In this document: positions 26,358 to 37,029 of the stretch, one piece after another
Layout of the letters: every line of letters starts with the position of its first letter
Numbering within the stretch: position 1 is the stretch's first letter
DNA from: Brevibacterium aurantiacum
GTDB lineage: Bacteria > Actinomycetota > Actinomycetes > Actinomycetales > Brevibacteriaceae
DNA: 64,000 bases
Assembly (NCBI RefSeq): GCF_007558825.1
Contig: NZ_VLTK01000007.1
Location: forward strand, 204,132 to 268,131
Reading direction: 5' to 3'
Notes under the pieces: generated by a model
The model's database searches: none
What the model was told of the DNA's origin: nothing
Seen by the model: only the letters and a program-made list of their open reading frames with translations
Program-made: the position numbers and the translations under genes

Positions 26358-26379
26358 TAATAATGAGAAGTGATTATTA
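26358..26379. promoter_or_regulatory. Palindromic operator in LysR/CaiB divergent region
   Basis: TAATAAT (26358-26364) and ATTATTA (26373-26379) form a perfect 7-bp inverted repeat with an 8-bp spacer in a short AT-rich island. It lies between divergent lysR and CoA-transferase genes, 68 bp before the LysR ATG. It includes a T-N11-A arrangement as bound by LysR proteins. Binding is inferred. Confidence 0.6.
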
Positions 26380-26446
26380 TCTGTAATGGTATTTAAGCGA
26401 ATGCAGGATCTGTGTGCGGTCGTCGGTAGATGGAGAGCAGAACATA

Positions 26447-27349
26447 ATGGAGATTCAGCAGGTGCGTGCCTTTCTCGCCGTCGCCGAGGAGCTGCACTTC
26501 GGCCGTGCCGCTGCGCGGCTGGGTGTGCTCCAACCTCCGCTGAGTCGCACGATCCGCGCCCTCGAGGACGAGCTCGGGGTCTCCCTGTTTCAGCGCACGA
26601 CTCGGAATGTGAGGCTCTCGCCGGAGGGTGAGGCGCTGATCGAACCTGCGAGAAAAATGCTCGAATACCAGAGTCTTGCCGTCGATTCCGTCCAGCGGGC
26701 GGCAGCGGGGGAGACCGGGCGCATCAGCTTCGGCTTCGCCAGGTCATCCTCACGAGCTCTGGCGGCTGCCCTGGTGACAGCCTCGCGAGGGCGGAGTCCG
26801 GGCATCGTCTTCAGCCTCGAGTCCAACGTCTTCGCTGAGGAGGGCCTGGCCAGGCTGGTCGAGGGAACCCTCGATCTCGCCTTGGTCCGATGGGACAAGC
26901 AGCCGCCGGGGGTGACGGGGCGACCGGTCATGATCGAGCGCCTGTGCGCCGCCCTGCCCGAAGGCCATCGGCTGGCAGAACGTTCCTCCCTGCGCGTGGA
27001 TGAACTTGCTGACGAAGACTTCATCACCCTGCCTGCCCATCCCAGCTCGACGCTGCGAGAGAACACCCTACGGCTGTGCCACGAGGCAGGTTTCACGCCT
27101 CGCCTGGCTCAGGCGGCTCCGGATTCGCAGACGATCGGAGCCCTTGTTGCAGCAGGACTGGGTATCTCGATCACCTTCGACTCGGTCTCGGCGAATACGC
27201 GTGAGGCCGGAACCGTGGCCGTACCCCTCGATGTCGAGCAGGATCCCTCGACTCTGTACCTGGCGCACCGGACCGATCATGGCAAATCGTCGCTGGAGGC
27301 AGTGCTCGCCCTCGCGGAGGAGGTTCTGCCCACAGTCGTAACAGAGTGA
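26447..27349 (+). CDS. LysR-family transcriptional regulator
   Basis: A 300-residue LysR protein. The winged helix (MEIQQVRAFLAVAEELHFGR, AARLGVLQPPLSRTIRALED, GVSLFQRTTRNVRLSPEGEA) occupies residues 1-62, followed by a periplasmic-binding-like effector domain. The ATG at 26447 begins the helix directly; the frame from 26414 adds residues not found in the family. It is divergent from the CoA-transferase/acyl-CoA dehydrogenase/SDR operon across a palindrome and likely activates that operon in response to its substrate. Confidence 0.92.
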   Translation: MEIQQVRAFLAVAEELHFGRAAARLGVLQPPLSRTIRALEDELGVSLFQRTTRNVRLSPEGEALIEPARKMLEYQSLAVDSVQRAAAGETGRISFGFARSSSRALAAALVTASRGRSPGIVFSLESNVFAEEGLARLVEGTLDLALVRWDKQPPGVTGRPVMIERLCAALPEGHRLAERSSLRVDELADEDFITLPAHPSSTLRENTLRLCHEAGFTPRLAQAAPDSQTIGALVAAGLGISITFDSVSANTREAGTVAVPLDVEQDPSTLYLAHRTDHGKSSLEAVLALAEEVLPTVVTE

Positions 27350-27409
27350 GTGTCGCGTGTTGCCTCGATGCGCCTTGCCTCGTGGTGCGGCGCCCATCGT
27401 CGGGCTGCG

Positions 27410-28246
27410 TCAGAGTGTCGCGTTCCACGCATCGAGCCTCTGCCGCAGGATCCTTGAGGTCATCTCGGTCCGACCGATGCCGAGGTAGTTGGGCAACCAG
27501 GTCTCAACACGGTCGTGGGCTCGAGCTGCGGCTTGCACATCCCAGGCGTGGATATCGCTGATCGGGCGGCCCAGCAGTCGTTCGTACTCCTCGAGGAAGA
27601 GTCCGGCAGCCTCGGGGGAGCCGAGGAGCACAAGGTCCTGTCGGCACCACGCCATATCGACTCCGCGCGGACCTCGGCGTGCACCCGACCAGTCGACGAC
27701 TCCGGCGAGCCCGCCCGCCTCCCATAGTGCATTCCCGCACCAGAAGTCTGAGTGAGTGAGTACTGGATCACGCATGTCCAGACAATCCCATTCTCGCTGA
27801 GCACGGAGTCCAAGAGCAGAATGTCCATGCGGAGGCTCTGCAGGAGTGGGTCTCAGCCCGCTGCCGTCGAGTGCATGGATCCGCACCAGTGCCGCCGCCA
27901 TCTCTGTGGCGATCACTGCTGGTGACAGCTCGCGGTAGGGTGCAGTGCCGGCGACCCGTGAGGTCACAATGACGGGATCGCGCAGATCATCGCTGACTGC
28001 GATCAGTCGGGGAACCCAATCACCCAGTGCTGATATCCGGTTGAGGATCTCAGCTTCCCTGACGGCCGAATCGTCATGGGCAGGGAAGGCGCGGACGACG
28101 TATTCTGTCTCTCCGTCGGTCGCCAGCAGGGTGGTTGCGTGCTGACCGCCTGTGAACTCTTGAAGGAACGTCAGCTCTCGCCCGAGAAGGCGGGATGCGC
28201 TGCGGACCAGCCTGACGGCATCTGCGCTGAGCGGAGCGCTTCTCAT
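27410..28246 (-). CDS. Aminoglycoside-phosphotransferase-fold protein
   Basis: A 278-residue APH/choline-kinase-like protein. The Brenner motif is LTHSDFWCGNALW with the catalytic Asp and Mg-binding Asn, and GVVDWSGARRGPRGVDMAWC is the second metal-binding loop (DW instead of DFG). Such proteins phosphorylate small hydroxylated compounds; the family contains antibiotic-modifying enzymes and many of unknown substrate. Its start overlaps the stop of the TetR gene by four bases, so the two are translationally coupled. That coupling makes an efflux/resistance or metabolite-stress role plausible, but resistance should not be assumed. Confidence 0.82.
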   Translation of the reverse strand: MRSAPLSADAVRLVRSASRLLGRELTFLQEFTGGQHATTLLATDGETEYVVRAFPAHDDSAVREAEILNRISALGDWVPRLIAVSDDLRDPVIVTSRVAGTAPYRELSPAVIATEMAAALVRIHALDGSGLRPTPAEPPHGHSALGLRAQREWDCLDMRDPVLTHSDFWCGNALWEAGGLAGVVDWSGARRGPRGVDMAWCRQDLVLLGSPEAAGLFLEEYERLLGRPISDIHAWDVQAAARAHDRVETWLPNYLGIGRTEMTSRILRQRLDAWNATL

Positions 28247-28860
28247 ACTGTTGGGTTCTGCGACTGGGAGTGTGCTGCTCCGGTCGCGAGTCCGTCGAGA
28301 AGCAGATCGAGGAGGCGTTCGCGCTGAGCGGGAGAATCCCCGGCGACGGCGTGGCCAAGTTGGATTCCTATGAGCGAAGCCGTGACGTCCTTTGCGTCGA
28401 CATCATTGCGAAGCACGCCGGCGTTGCTTCCTGCCGAGAGGAAGGCGGCGATTGTTTCAGTCACGCGTGAGCGCGTGTCCGGGGTGGCGATGGTGCCGGC
28501 GGCCCATCCTGAACGCAGCGTTTCGAACATTCCGTGCTTGAGCTCCACGAATTGGAAGTAACGTCCCGCCCAGATGTGCAGTGCCCTGTCGGCGGGGTAG
28601 TCCTCAAGGAGGCTCGGAGCGGCTGCGATGACCGCGTCCAACTCTGTCGCGTAGAGGGCATCAACGAGTGCCTCGCGGGTGGGGAAATGGCGATAGAGGG
28701 TTCCGATGCCGACTCCTGCGGCCCGCGCGATGGCGTCCAGTGACGCACCGGCGTCCCCGTCTGAGTAGGCATCGCGAGCCGCGGCGAGGATTTTGCTGCG
28801 GTTGCGGAGTGCGTCGGCCCGCATGGGTGCTCCTGGGATTGGGTCGGATTCAGGATTCAT
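28243..28860 (-). CDS. TetR-family transcriptional regulator
   Basis: About 205 residues from ATG 28860 (MNPESDPIPGAPMRADALRN). The helix-turn-helix is SLDAIARAAGVGIGTLYRHF followed by PTREALVDALYA, and the C-terminal domain ends HSQSQNPTV. An in-frame ATG at residue 13 is an alternative start. The frame further upstream to 29109 is antisense to the aldo/keto reductase and is discarded. It is divergent from the reductase across two CGGAG-N4-CTCCG palindromes that look like its operators, so it probably represses both that gene and its own two-gene operon. Confidence 0.88.
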   Translation of the reverse strand: MNPESDPIPGAPMRADALRNRSKILAAARDAYSDGDAGASLDAIARAAGVGIGTLYRHFPTREALVDALYATELDAVIAAAPSLLEDYPADRALHIWAGRYFQFVELKHGMFETLRSGWAAGTIATPDTRSRVTETIAAFLSAGSNAGVLRNDVDAKDVTASLIGIQLGHAVAGDSPAQRERLLDLLLDGLATGAAHSQSQNPTV

Positions 28861-28863
28861 AAA

Positions 28864-28877
28864 CGGAGGACACTCCG
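28864..28877. promoter_or_regulatory. TetR operator copy 1 (CGGAG-N4-CTCCG)
   Basis: CGGAG GACA CTCCG is a perfect 5-bp inverted repeat. It is immediately followed by TAGTGT (28879-28884), a possible -10 for the aldo/keto reductase gene, so occupancy would block that promoter. It lies four bases upstream of the TetR ATG. Confidence 0.65.
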
Positions 28878-28897
28878 GTAGTGTGGTGTCCACAAAG

Positions 28898-28911
28898 CGG
28901 AGGAACCTCCG
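28898..28911. promoter_or_regulatory. TetR operator copy 2 (CGGAG-N4-CTCCG)
   Basis: CGGAG GAAC CTCCG repeats the same half-sites as copy 1 and extends to 8-bp arms (AGCGGAGG/CCTCCGCT, 28896-28913). The centres of the two copies are 34 bp apart, close to three helical turns, which puts them on the same DNA face. Confidence 0.65.
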
Positions 28912-28942
28912 CTCACCGATGATTATCACATAGGAGGCTCTC

Positions 28943-29854
28943 ATGAGCACCGCCGAAACGAGACGCGACGCAACGATCGAGCTCGCCGGTCTCACCATCT
29001 CCAAGGTCGGATACGGGACCATGCAGCTTGAGCGCCTCGGCGATGATCCGCAGGCAGCGATCGGGGTGGTTCGGCGAGCAGTCGACGAAGGGGTGGGGGT
29101 GATCGACACCGCTCATTTCTACGGTGACGGGTTCGTCAACGACATTCTGCGGCGAGCGCTGACGGACGATGAAGAGATCGTGATGTCGACGAAAGTCGGG
29201 GCCGAATACGATCCGGCGGGTGCGATCCCGCTCCGTCCGGCGCAGAAGCCACACCAGTTGCGAGCGGGTGTCGAAGATAATCTGCGAAGTCTCGGTGTCG
29301 AATACATCGATCTGCTCTTCCTGCGTCGTCTCGATGCGGGGCCCGGAATCACTGCGGAGGGTGACCAGCTGGTCGCATTGGACGACCAGCTGGCGGAGCT
29401 GGAACAGCTGCGGGCTGAGGGCAAGATCGGTCACATCGGGCTCAGTGGCATCACCGGCGACTCCCTCGATGAGGCAGTTCTCGGGGTGATCGCTGCCGTG
29501 CAGAACAACTTCAGCCTCGTCGATCGCGGCGACGAACCGATTCTCCGTGCGTGTGCCGACAACGGGGTGGTGTGGATGCCGTTCTTCCCTCTGGGAGGAG
29601 CGCAGCCGGGTATCGCGAAGGTCGGTTCGCATCCTGTCGTTCGTGACATAGCGGCAACATTGGGCATCACACCGGCGCAGCTCGGCTTGGCGTGGCTGCT
29701 GCACCATGCGGCGAATACCGTACTGGTTCCCGGCACCACTTCCATTGCTCACCTGAGGGAGAACCTCGCTGTCAGTGCGATCGAACTCTCCGCCGAGGTC
29801 ATGGATCAGCTCGACCAGTTCGACTGGCCCGGCAAGCTCGACCAACTTGACTAG
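28943..29854 (+). CDS. Aldo/keto reductase family protein
   Basis: A 303-residue TIM-barrel oxidoreductase. Catalytic Asp and Tyr are in VIDTAHFYGDGFVNDILRRA and the Lys in MSTKVG. The position usually occupied by the catalytic His (xLHRxD) reads FLRRLD, so the His is replaced by Arg. Some aldo/keto reductase subgroups tolerate changes here, but it may alter pH profile or substrate. The C-terminal NADPH-binding region is VPGTTSIAHLRENLA. It is controlled from a promoter overlapped by two likely TetR operators. Its stop overlaps the stop of the convergent DUF1990 gene within CTAG. Confidence 0.85.
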   Translation: MSTAETRRDATIELAGLTISKVGYGTMQLERLGDDPQAAIGVVRRAVDEGVGVIDTAHFYGDGFVNDILRRALTDDEEIVMSTKVGAEYDPAGAIPLRPAQKPHQLRAGVEDNLRSLGVEYIDLLFLRRLDAGPGITAEGDQLVALDDQLAELEQLRAEGKIGHIGLSGITGDSLDEAVLGVIAAVQNNFSLVDRGDEPILRACADNGVVWMPFFPLGGAQPGIAKVGSHPVVRDIAATLGITPAQLGLAWLLHHAANTVLVPGTTSIAHLRENLAVSAIELSAEVMDQLDQFDWPGKLDQLD

Positions 29855-30432
29855 CCCGAGCGGCGAGTGCCGGTCCGGGTGGATGCTGCGACCGCCTCGG
29901 CGACAGGGGTCATAGCGGATTGAGCCGCAGGTTGACGGTCGGTCCCGCGCACGCTTGCCTGCTGCAGCATCCTCTTCAGGCCGACCACATATCGCAGAGC
30001 CATCATCTTCTGCGCTGCGAGGGGCATCGGCGCGGCGGCTTTCAGCAGCGGGCGTCCGGGAACGGATTCCGAAGTGATGGAGACACCGAGGCGACCGTCC
30101 GAACCGACGGACACGAGGAACGTCTGCTCCCCAGACTCGAGGTGCCCGGGCAGAGTGCGATAGACGAAACCCGCTGCAGATTCTGCGTCGATTACCTCGA
30201 TGACTTCGCAGGATCCGACCGGAACTGTGAGCTCGCGTCCGCGCAGACGAGGTGCAGGCAGCGGCCAGGTCGGATTGAGCCAGAGATTCACGACCTGACC
30301 GACTTGAACACGACGGACCGGACGCGCGATGACACCGGCAGACTCCTGCAGCTTCCACGTCAAGATCGCCTCCCTTGCCATCGGGAGCACCTCGGCCGGG
30401 CCCAGGTCGAGGGTCTGCTTCAATCGATTCAT
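29851..30432 (-). CDS. DUF1990 family protein
   Basis: A 193-residue protein matching DUF1990. Family features are the amphipathic start (ARE/ILTWKLQESAGV), VIEVIDAESAAGFVYRTLPG followed by HLESGEQTFLVSV, ITSESVPGRPLL and AQKMMALRYVVGLKRM near the end. The first and last motifs frame the YGTLPGHPExGEE-like core, here FVYRTLPGHLESGEQ. The function of the family is unknown. The last ~30 residues are a Thr/Ala/Arg-rich tail. Convergent with the aldo/keto reductase (4-bp overlap) and divergent from an SDR. Confidence 0.8.
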   Translation of the reverse strand: MNRLKQTLDLGPAEVLPMAREAILTWKLQESAGVIARPVRRVQVGQVVNLWLNPTWPLPAPRLRGRELTVPVGSCEVIEVIDAESAAGFVYRTLPGHLESGEQTFLVSVGSDGRLGVSITSESVPGRPLLKAAAPMPLAAQKMMALRYVVGLKRMLQQASVRGTDRQPAAQSAMTPVAEAVAASTRTGTRRSG

Positions 30433-30466
30433 CCGTCATCTCCTGATGCTGCCGGCCAACTCGTCC

Positions 30467-30522
30467 TTGTGATTGTCGGTCGCTCCTGCCTACGATACAA
30501 ACACAGCACTGAGCGAACGCTC
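30467..30522 (+). promoter_or_regulatory. SDR promoter with TetR-type operator
   Basis: TTGTGA (30467-30472) and TACGAT (30491-30496) are 18 bp apart, a plausible promoter for the SDR gene. Just downstream GAGCG-AA-CGCTC (30511-30522) is a palindrome, embedded in CTGAGCGAACGCTCGG followed by TTAAC, a sequence pattern commonly bound by TetR-type fatty-acid or aromatic-acid repressors. The cognate regulator is not adjacent, so control would be in trans. Confidence 0.55.
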
Positions 30523-30552
30523 GGTTAACTCGACGGACGATGGAGTTCACGC

Positions 30553-31353
30553 ATGACAGAACACGCCAGCACCCAAGACCAGGCCCACCTCGGCGCGCGA
30601 TTCGCCGGTCAGGTCGCACTCATCACCGGTGCCAGTCGTGGAATCGGACTCGGCATCGCCAAGCGGCTGCAGGCAGAGGGTGCCACCGTCATCCTCACCG
30701 CCCGAAAGCCTGAGGCCCTCGCCGAGGCGGTCGCGCAGTTCCCCGAAGGCACTGCCCTGGCCATTGCCGGGAAGTCCGATGACGCCAAGCACCGCGCGGA
30801 GGTCTATGACACGATCGCGGAGAAGTTCGGTCGACTCGATGTGCTGGTCACGAACGTAGGCATCAACCCGGTCTACGGTCCGCTCATCGACCTTGACCTC
30901 GATGCCGCTCGCAAGATCCTCGACGTCAACGTCATCGGCACGCTCGCCTGGGTGCAGGAGGCAGTCCATCACGAGAAGCTGGGCTTCCGCGAGAATAAGG
31001 GGCGGGTGGTGAGCATCTCCTCCGTCGCTGGGGATCGGCCGAGCCCGGGTATCTCCTTCTACGGCATCTCGAAGGCAGCGGTCTCGCATCTGACTCGATC
31101 ACTGGCCGTCGAGCTCGGTCCCGACATCAGGGTCAACGCCGTCGCCCCGGCCGTGGTGAAGACGAACTTCGCCACCGCACTCTATGAAGGCAAGGAAGAG
31201 GAAGTCTCCTCTGCTTACCCGGCCAAGCGTCTCGGAACTCCCGAGGACATCGCCGCTGCCGTGGCCTACCTGGCGTCCTCGGATGCCGACTGGATCACCG
31301 CCCAGGTGCTCACCGCCGATGGGGGAGTCATCACCGCCGGCGGCAGCGCCTGA
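30553..31353 (+). CDS. Short-chain dehydrogenase/reductase
   Basis: A 266-residue classical SDR. TGASRGIGLGIA is the cofactor loop, followed by TARKPE (an NADP-type second strand), TNVGINP in place of NNAG, catalytic Ser in SISSVAGDRPSPG and YGISK with Tyr and Lys. It ends in VLTADGGVITAGGSA. GGAG at 30542-30545 supports the ATG. It stands alone between a TetR-type operator and a terminator whose stem overlaps the stop codon. Substrate is unknown; fatty-acid or steroid-type alcohol oxidation is common in this group. Confidence 0.88.
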   Translation: MTEHASTQDQAHLGARFAGQVALITGASRGIGLGIAKRLQAEGATVILTARKPEALAEAVAQFPEGTALAIAGKSDDAKHRAEVYDTIAEKFGRLDVLVTNVGINPVYGPLIDLDLDAARKILDVNVIGTLAWVQEAVHHEKLGFRENKGRVVSISSVAGDRPSPGISFYGISKAAVSHLTRSLAVELGPDIRVNAVAPAVVKTNFATALYEGKEEEVSSAYPAKRLGTPEDIAAAVAYLASSDADWITAQVLTADGGVITAGGSA

Positions 31354-31378
31354 TTCTCCTCGTTCGCTGAGGAGAATC
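31352..31378 (+). terminator. Terminator hairpin after SDR
   Basis: GATTCTCCTC (31352-31361) pairs perfectly with GAGGAGAATC (31369-31378) across a 7-nt loop. The stem begins inside the SDR stop codon. No clear T-run follows. Confidence 0.7.
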
Positions 31379-31400
31379 GGCCCCTCTGCCTGAATTGACT

Positions 31401-31447
31401 GTGGAGGAATGGTCGCCCGAACCGTGTTTTGGCGACCATTCCTCCAC
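31401..31447. repeat. 17-bp perfect inverted repeat (long hairpin)
   Basis: Bases 31401-31417 (GTGGAGGAATGGTCGCC) are the exact reverse complement of 31431-31447, with a 13-nt loop. It sits in the 834-bp SDR-gcvP gap, just before a short direct-repeat pair. It could be a terminator, a REP-like element or the end of a lost mobile element. Confidence 0.85.
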
Positions 31448-31451
31448 ATCA

Positions 31452-31487
31452 AAACCGTCACTCCGCGACAAGAAACCGTCACTCCGC
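31452..31487. repeat. Direct repeat pair AAACCGTCACTCCGC
   Basis: The 15-mer occurs at 31452-31466 and 31473-31487 (21-bp period). Its core CGTCACT also appears in the stems of intergenic hairpins at 45366 and 63651 in this window, suggesting a related repeat family. Confidence 0.8.
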
Positions 31488-31518
31488 CACAGGCAGGTGT
31501 TCAGCGCGGAAGGTCTGA

Positions 31519-31695
31519 GGCGGGCTGTCCTGCCGCGTGGCGGCAGATTCTGCGGCGCCCTATCTCAACGGGCTGTTCAATTCGCTCGATCTCAGTTGGC
31601 TCTCCAGCGGGTGGGTGATCCTGCTGTGTCTCGGCACGGTCACCGCCATGGTTCTGCTGCCGGAGACCAAGGGCAAGGACCTTGCCGAGATCTGA
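31519..31695 (+). pseudogene. MFS transporter remnant (C-terminal fragment)
   Basis: Reading codons in the frame that ends at TGA 31693-31695 gives AAPYLNGLFNSLDLSWLSS, then GWVILLCLGTVTAMVLLPET and KGKDLAEI. That is the last transmembrane helix and cytoplasmic tail (PETKGKDL) of a major facilitator transporter, probably the metabolite:H+ symporter type. The frame is stopped by TGA at 31516-31518, and no upstream part of the gene is present. A strong inverted repeat and the direct repeats precede it, and another inverted repeat follows, so most of the gene was probably removed by a deletion or insertion event. It is not expected to make a working protein. Confidence 0.75.
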
Positions 31696-31737
31696 TGCGG
31701 TTCTTCGCCGGGCAGAAAGGCCTGATCTGCTGACTCC

Positions 31738-31795
31738 GTCAGTGTGGGTTCACGTGCGATCTCCTCGACAGGACCGCACGCGACCCCACACTGAC
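31738..31795. repeat. 21-bp imperfect inverted repeat
   Basis: Arms 31738-31758 and 31775-31795 match at 18 of 21 positions (GTCAGTGTGGGxTCxCGTGCG type) around a 16-nt loop. It follows the MFS remnant and may be its former terminator or a repeat element. The ~160 bases from 31796 to the riboswitch contain nothing else recognisable. Confidence 0.8.
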
Positions 31796-31956
31796 GAACG
31801 GGGCAGCCGACTCATCGGTAACCGAGTCCCACCATGTGGTTTGGATCGCCGAGATCAGTGCCACTAGACTTGGCCTCGTCAGTGTTTGGTCCCAGCGGCC
31901 GGGCACGCAGAGAAGCGAATAGTCACACACAATTGAATATTGCCGTTAAGACATGA

Positions 31957-32092
31957 CGTGGGAGAGCTGCTCAACTGTCGCAACCACAGGTTGCCCGAAC
32001 AGTGCGAAGCAGCGCCGTAGGTGCAATTCCCTCCCCGGGAAACTCTCAGGCCCAGTACCACCGATTGCAGGCATATCTGAAGGACCGCCACC
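31957..32092 (+). ncRNA. Glycine riboswitch (gcvT element)
   Basis: The aptamer core is visible: GGGAGAG near the 5' end, GCGCCGTAGGTGCAATTCC (canonical GCGCCGAAGGxGCAA) at about 32013-32030, a CCCTCCCCGGGAAACTCTCA stretch, and CTCTCAGG at 32043-32050. GTGG at 31958 can pair with CCAC at 32088 to close P1. The P3 region carries an insert of ~45 bases. It lies about 100 bp upstream of gcvP, the expected target. Glycine binding normally switches on cleavage-system expression. Only one aptamer was recognised; the following ~30 bases repeat GGACCGCCAC but lack the other core motifs. Confidence 0.85.
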
Positions 32093-32123
32093 GCGCTCGC
32101 GCGCTGAACGTCTGACAGATCGG

Positions 32124-32153
32124 GGAGGACCGCCACTGCTCAGTGCGTCCTCC
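32124..32153 (+). promoter_or_regulatory. Expression-platform hairpin of glycine riboswitch
   Basis: GGAGGAC (32124-32130) pairs with GTCCTCC (32147-32153), and CACTG pairs with CAGTG inside, giving a strong nested stem 35 bp before the gcvP start. The left arm contains GGACCGCCAC, a copy of the aptamer 3' strand, so alternative pairing is possible. There is no T-run, so the exact mechanism is unclear. Confidence 0.5.
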
Positions 32154-32187
32154 ATAGGCGGGCGCGACACCGACCCAAGGACGGCAA

Positions 32188-36422
<4,235 letters not shown>

Positions 36423-36442
36423 TCCGTTGAACCTGGTGCTGA

Positions 36443-36471
36443 TGCCCCCGGTGACTCGTACACTGGGGGCA
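36443..36471 (+). terminator. Hairpin between gcvT and gcvH
   Basis: TGCCCCCGGTG (36443-36453) pairs with CACTGGGGGCA (36461-36471) with one G-T wobble and a 7-nt loop. It lies 21 bp after gcvT and 44 bp before gcvH. No T-run follows, so it may act as partial terminator or RNA-stability element within the operon. Confidence 0.5.
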
Positions 36472-36515
36472 CCTGCTCACCCACACAGCTGTCAATCAAG
36501 CAGAAAAGGACCATC

Positions 36516-36914
36516 ATGGCGCAATTGCCCCCACTTCCAGAGAACTTCACCTACTCCGCCGAACACGAGTGGATCAACGCCGGCGCTGACGCCATCGTCG
36601 GCAGCACGGTGAAGATCGGCATCACCGCAGTCGCCTCTGACGCCCTCGGTGAGGTCGTCTACGTGGACCTCCCCGAGGTCGGCGACACCGTCACCGCAGG
36701 CGAGACCTGTGGCGAGGTCGAATCGACCAAGTCGGTCTCTGACCTGTACTGCCCCGTGACCGGTGAAGTCACCTCCATCAACGAGGCAGCCACGGACAAC
36801 CCAGGACTGCTCAACTCCGATCCCTACGGCGACGGCTGGCTGTTCGAAGTCAAGGTCACCGAACTGGGCGACGTGATGGACGCAGCAGGCTACGCAGAGG
36901 CCAATTCCCTCTGA
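36516..36914 (+). CDS. gcvH: Glycine cleavage system H protein
   Basis: A 132-residue lipoyl carrier. The start [13 protein letters not shown] is the conserved YtxeHEW motif and [17 protein letters not shown] contains the lipoylated lysine (residue ~70). AAAGGACC precedes the ATG. It carries the aminomethyl group from GcvP to GcvT and is reoxidised by GcvL. It sits 93 bp after gcvT across a hairpin and before sdaA. Confidence 0.97.
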   Translation: MAQLPPLPENFTYSAEHEWINAGADAIVGSTVKIGITAVASDALGEVVYVDLPEVGDTVTAGETCGEVESTKSVSDLYCPVTGEVTSINEAATDNPGLLNSDPYGDGWLFEVKVTELGDVMDAAGYAEANSL

Positions 36915-36925
36915 CACACCCTCCG

Positions 36926-37002
36926 ACCGATGGGACCGGCCACGGCTGGAACGACGCAGTCCGACCGGGCTGGAACTTCCGGCCTTGACCGGTCCCATCG
37001 GT
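36926..37002 (+). promoter_or_regulatory. Long-range inverted repeat between gcvH and sdaA
   Basis: ACCGATGGGACCGG (36926-36939) is the reverse complement of 36989-37002, enclosing 49 bases that contain two GGCTGGAAC-like copies. It begins 12 bp after gcvH and ends 28 bp before sdaA. It could terminate or attenuate readthrough into sdaA. No known riboswitch class was recognised in the loop. Confidence 0.55.
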
Positions 37003-37029
37003 CACCCGAAAAGAATCGGAGTATCTTCC

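Noticed and set aside
27410..28246. Labelling the phosphotransferase as an aminoglycoside resistance gene
   Set aside because: Only the general APH fold is visible; many members phosphorylate metabolites, and DW replaces the usual second metal motif.
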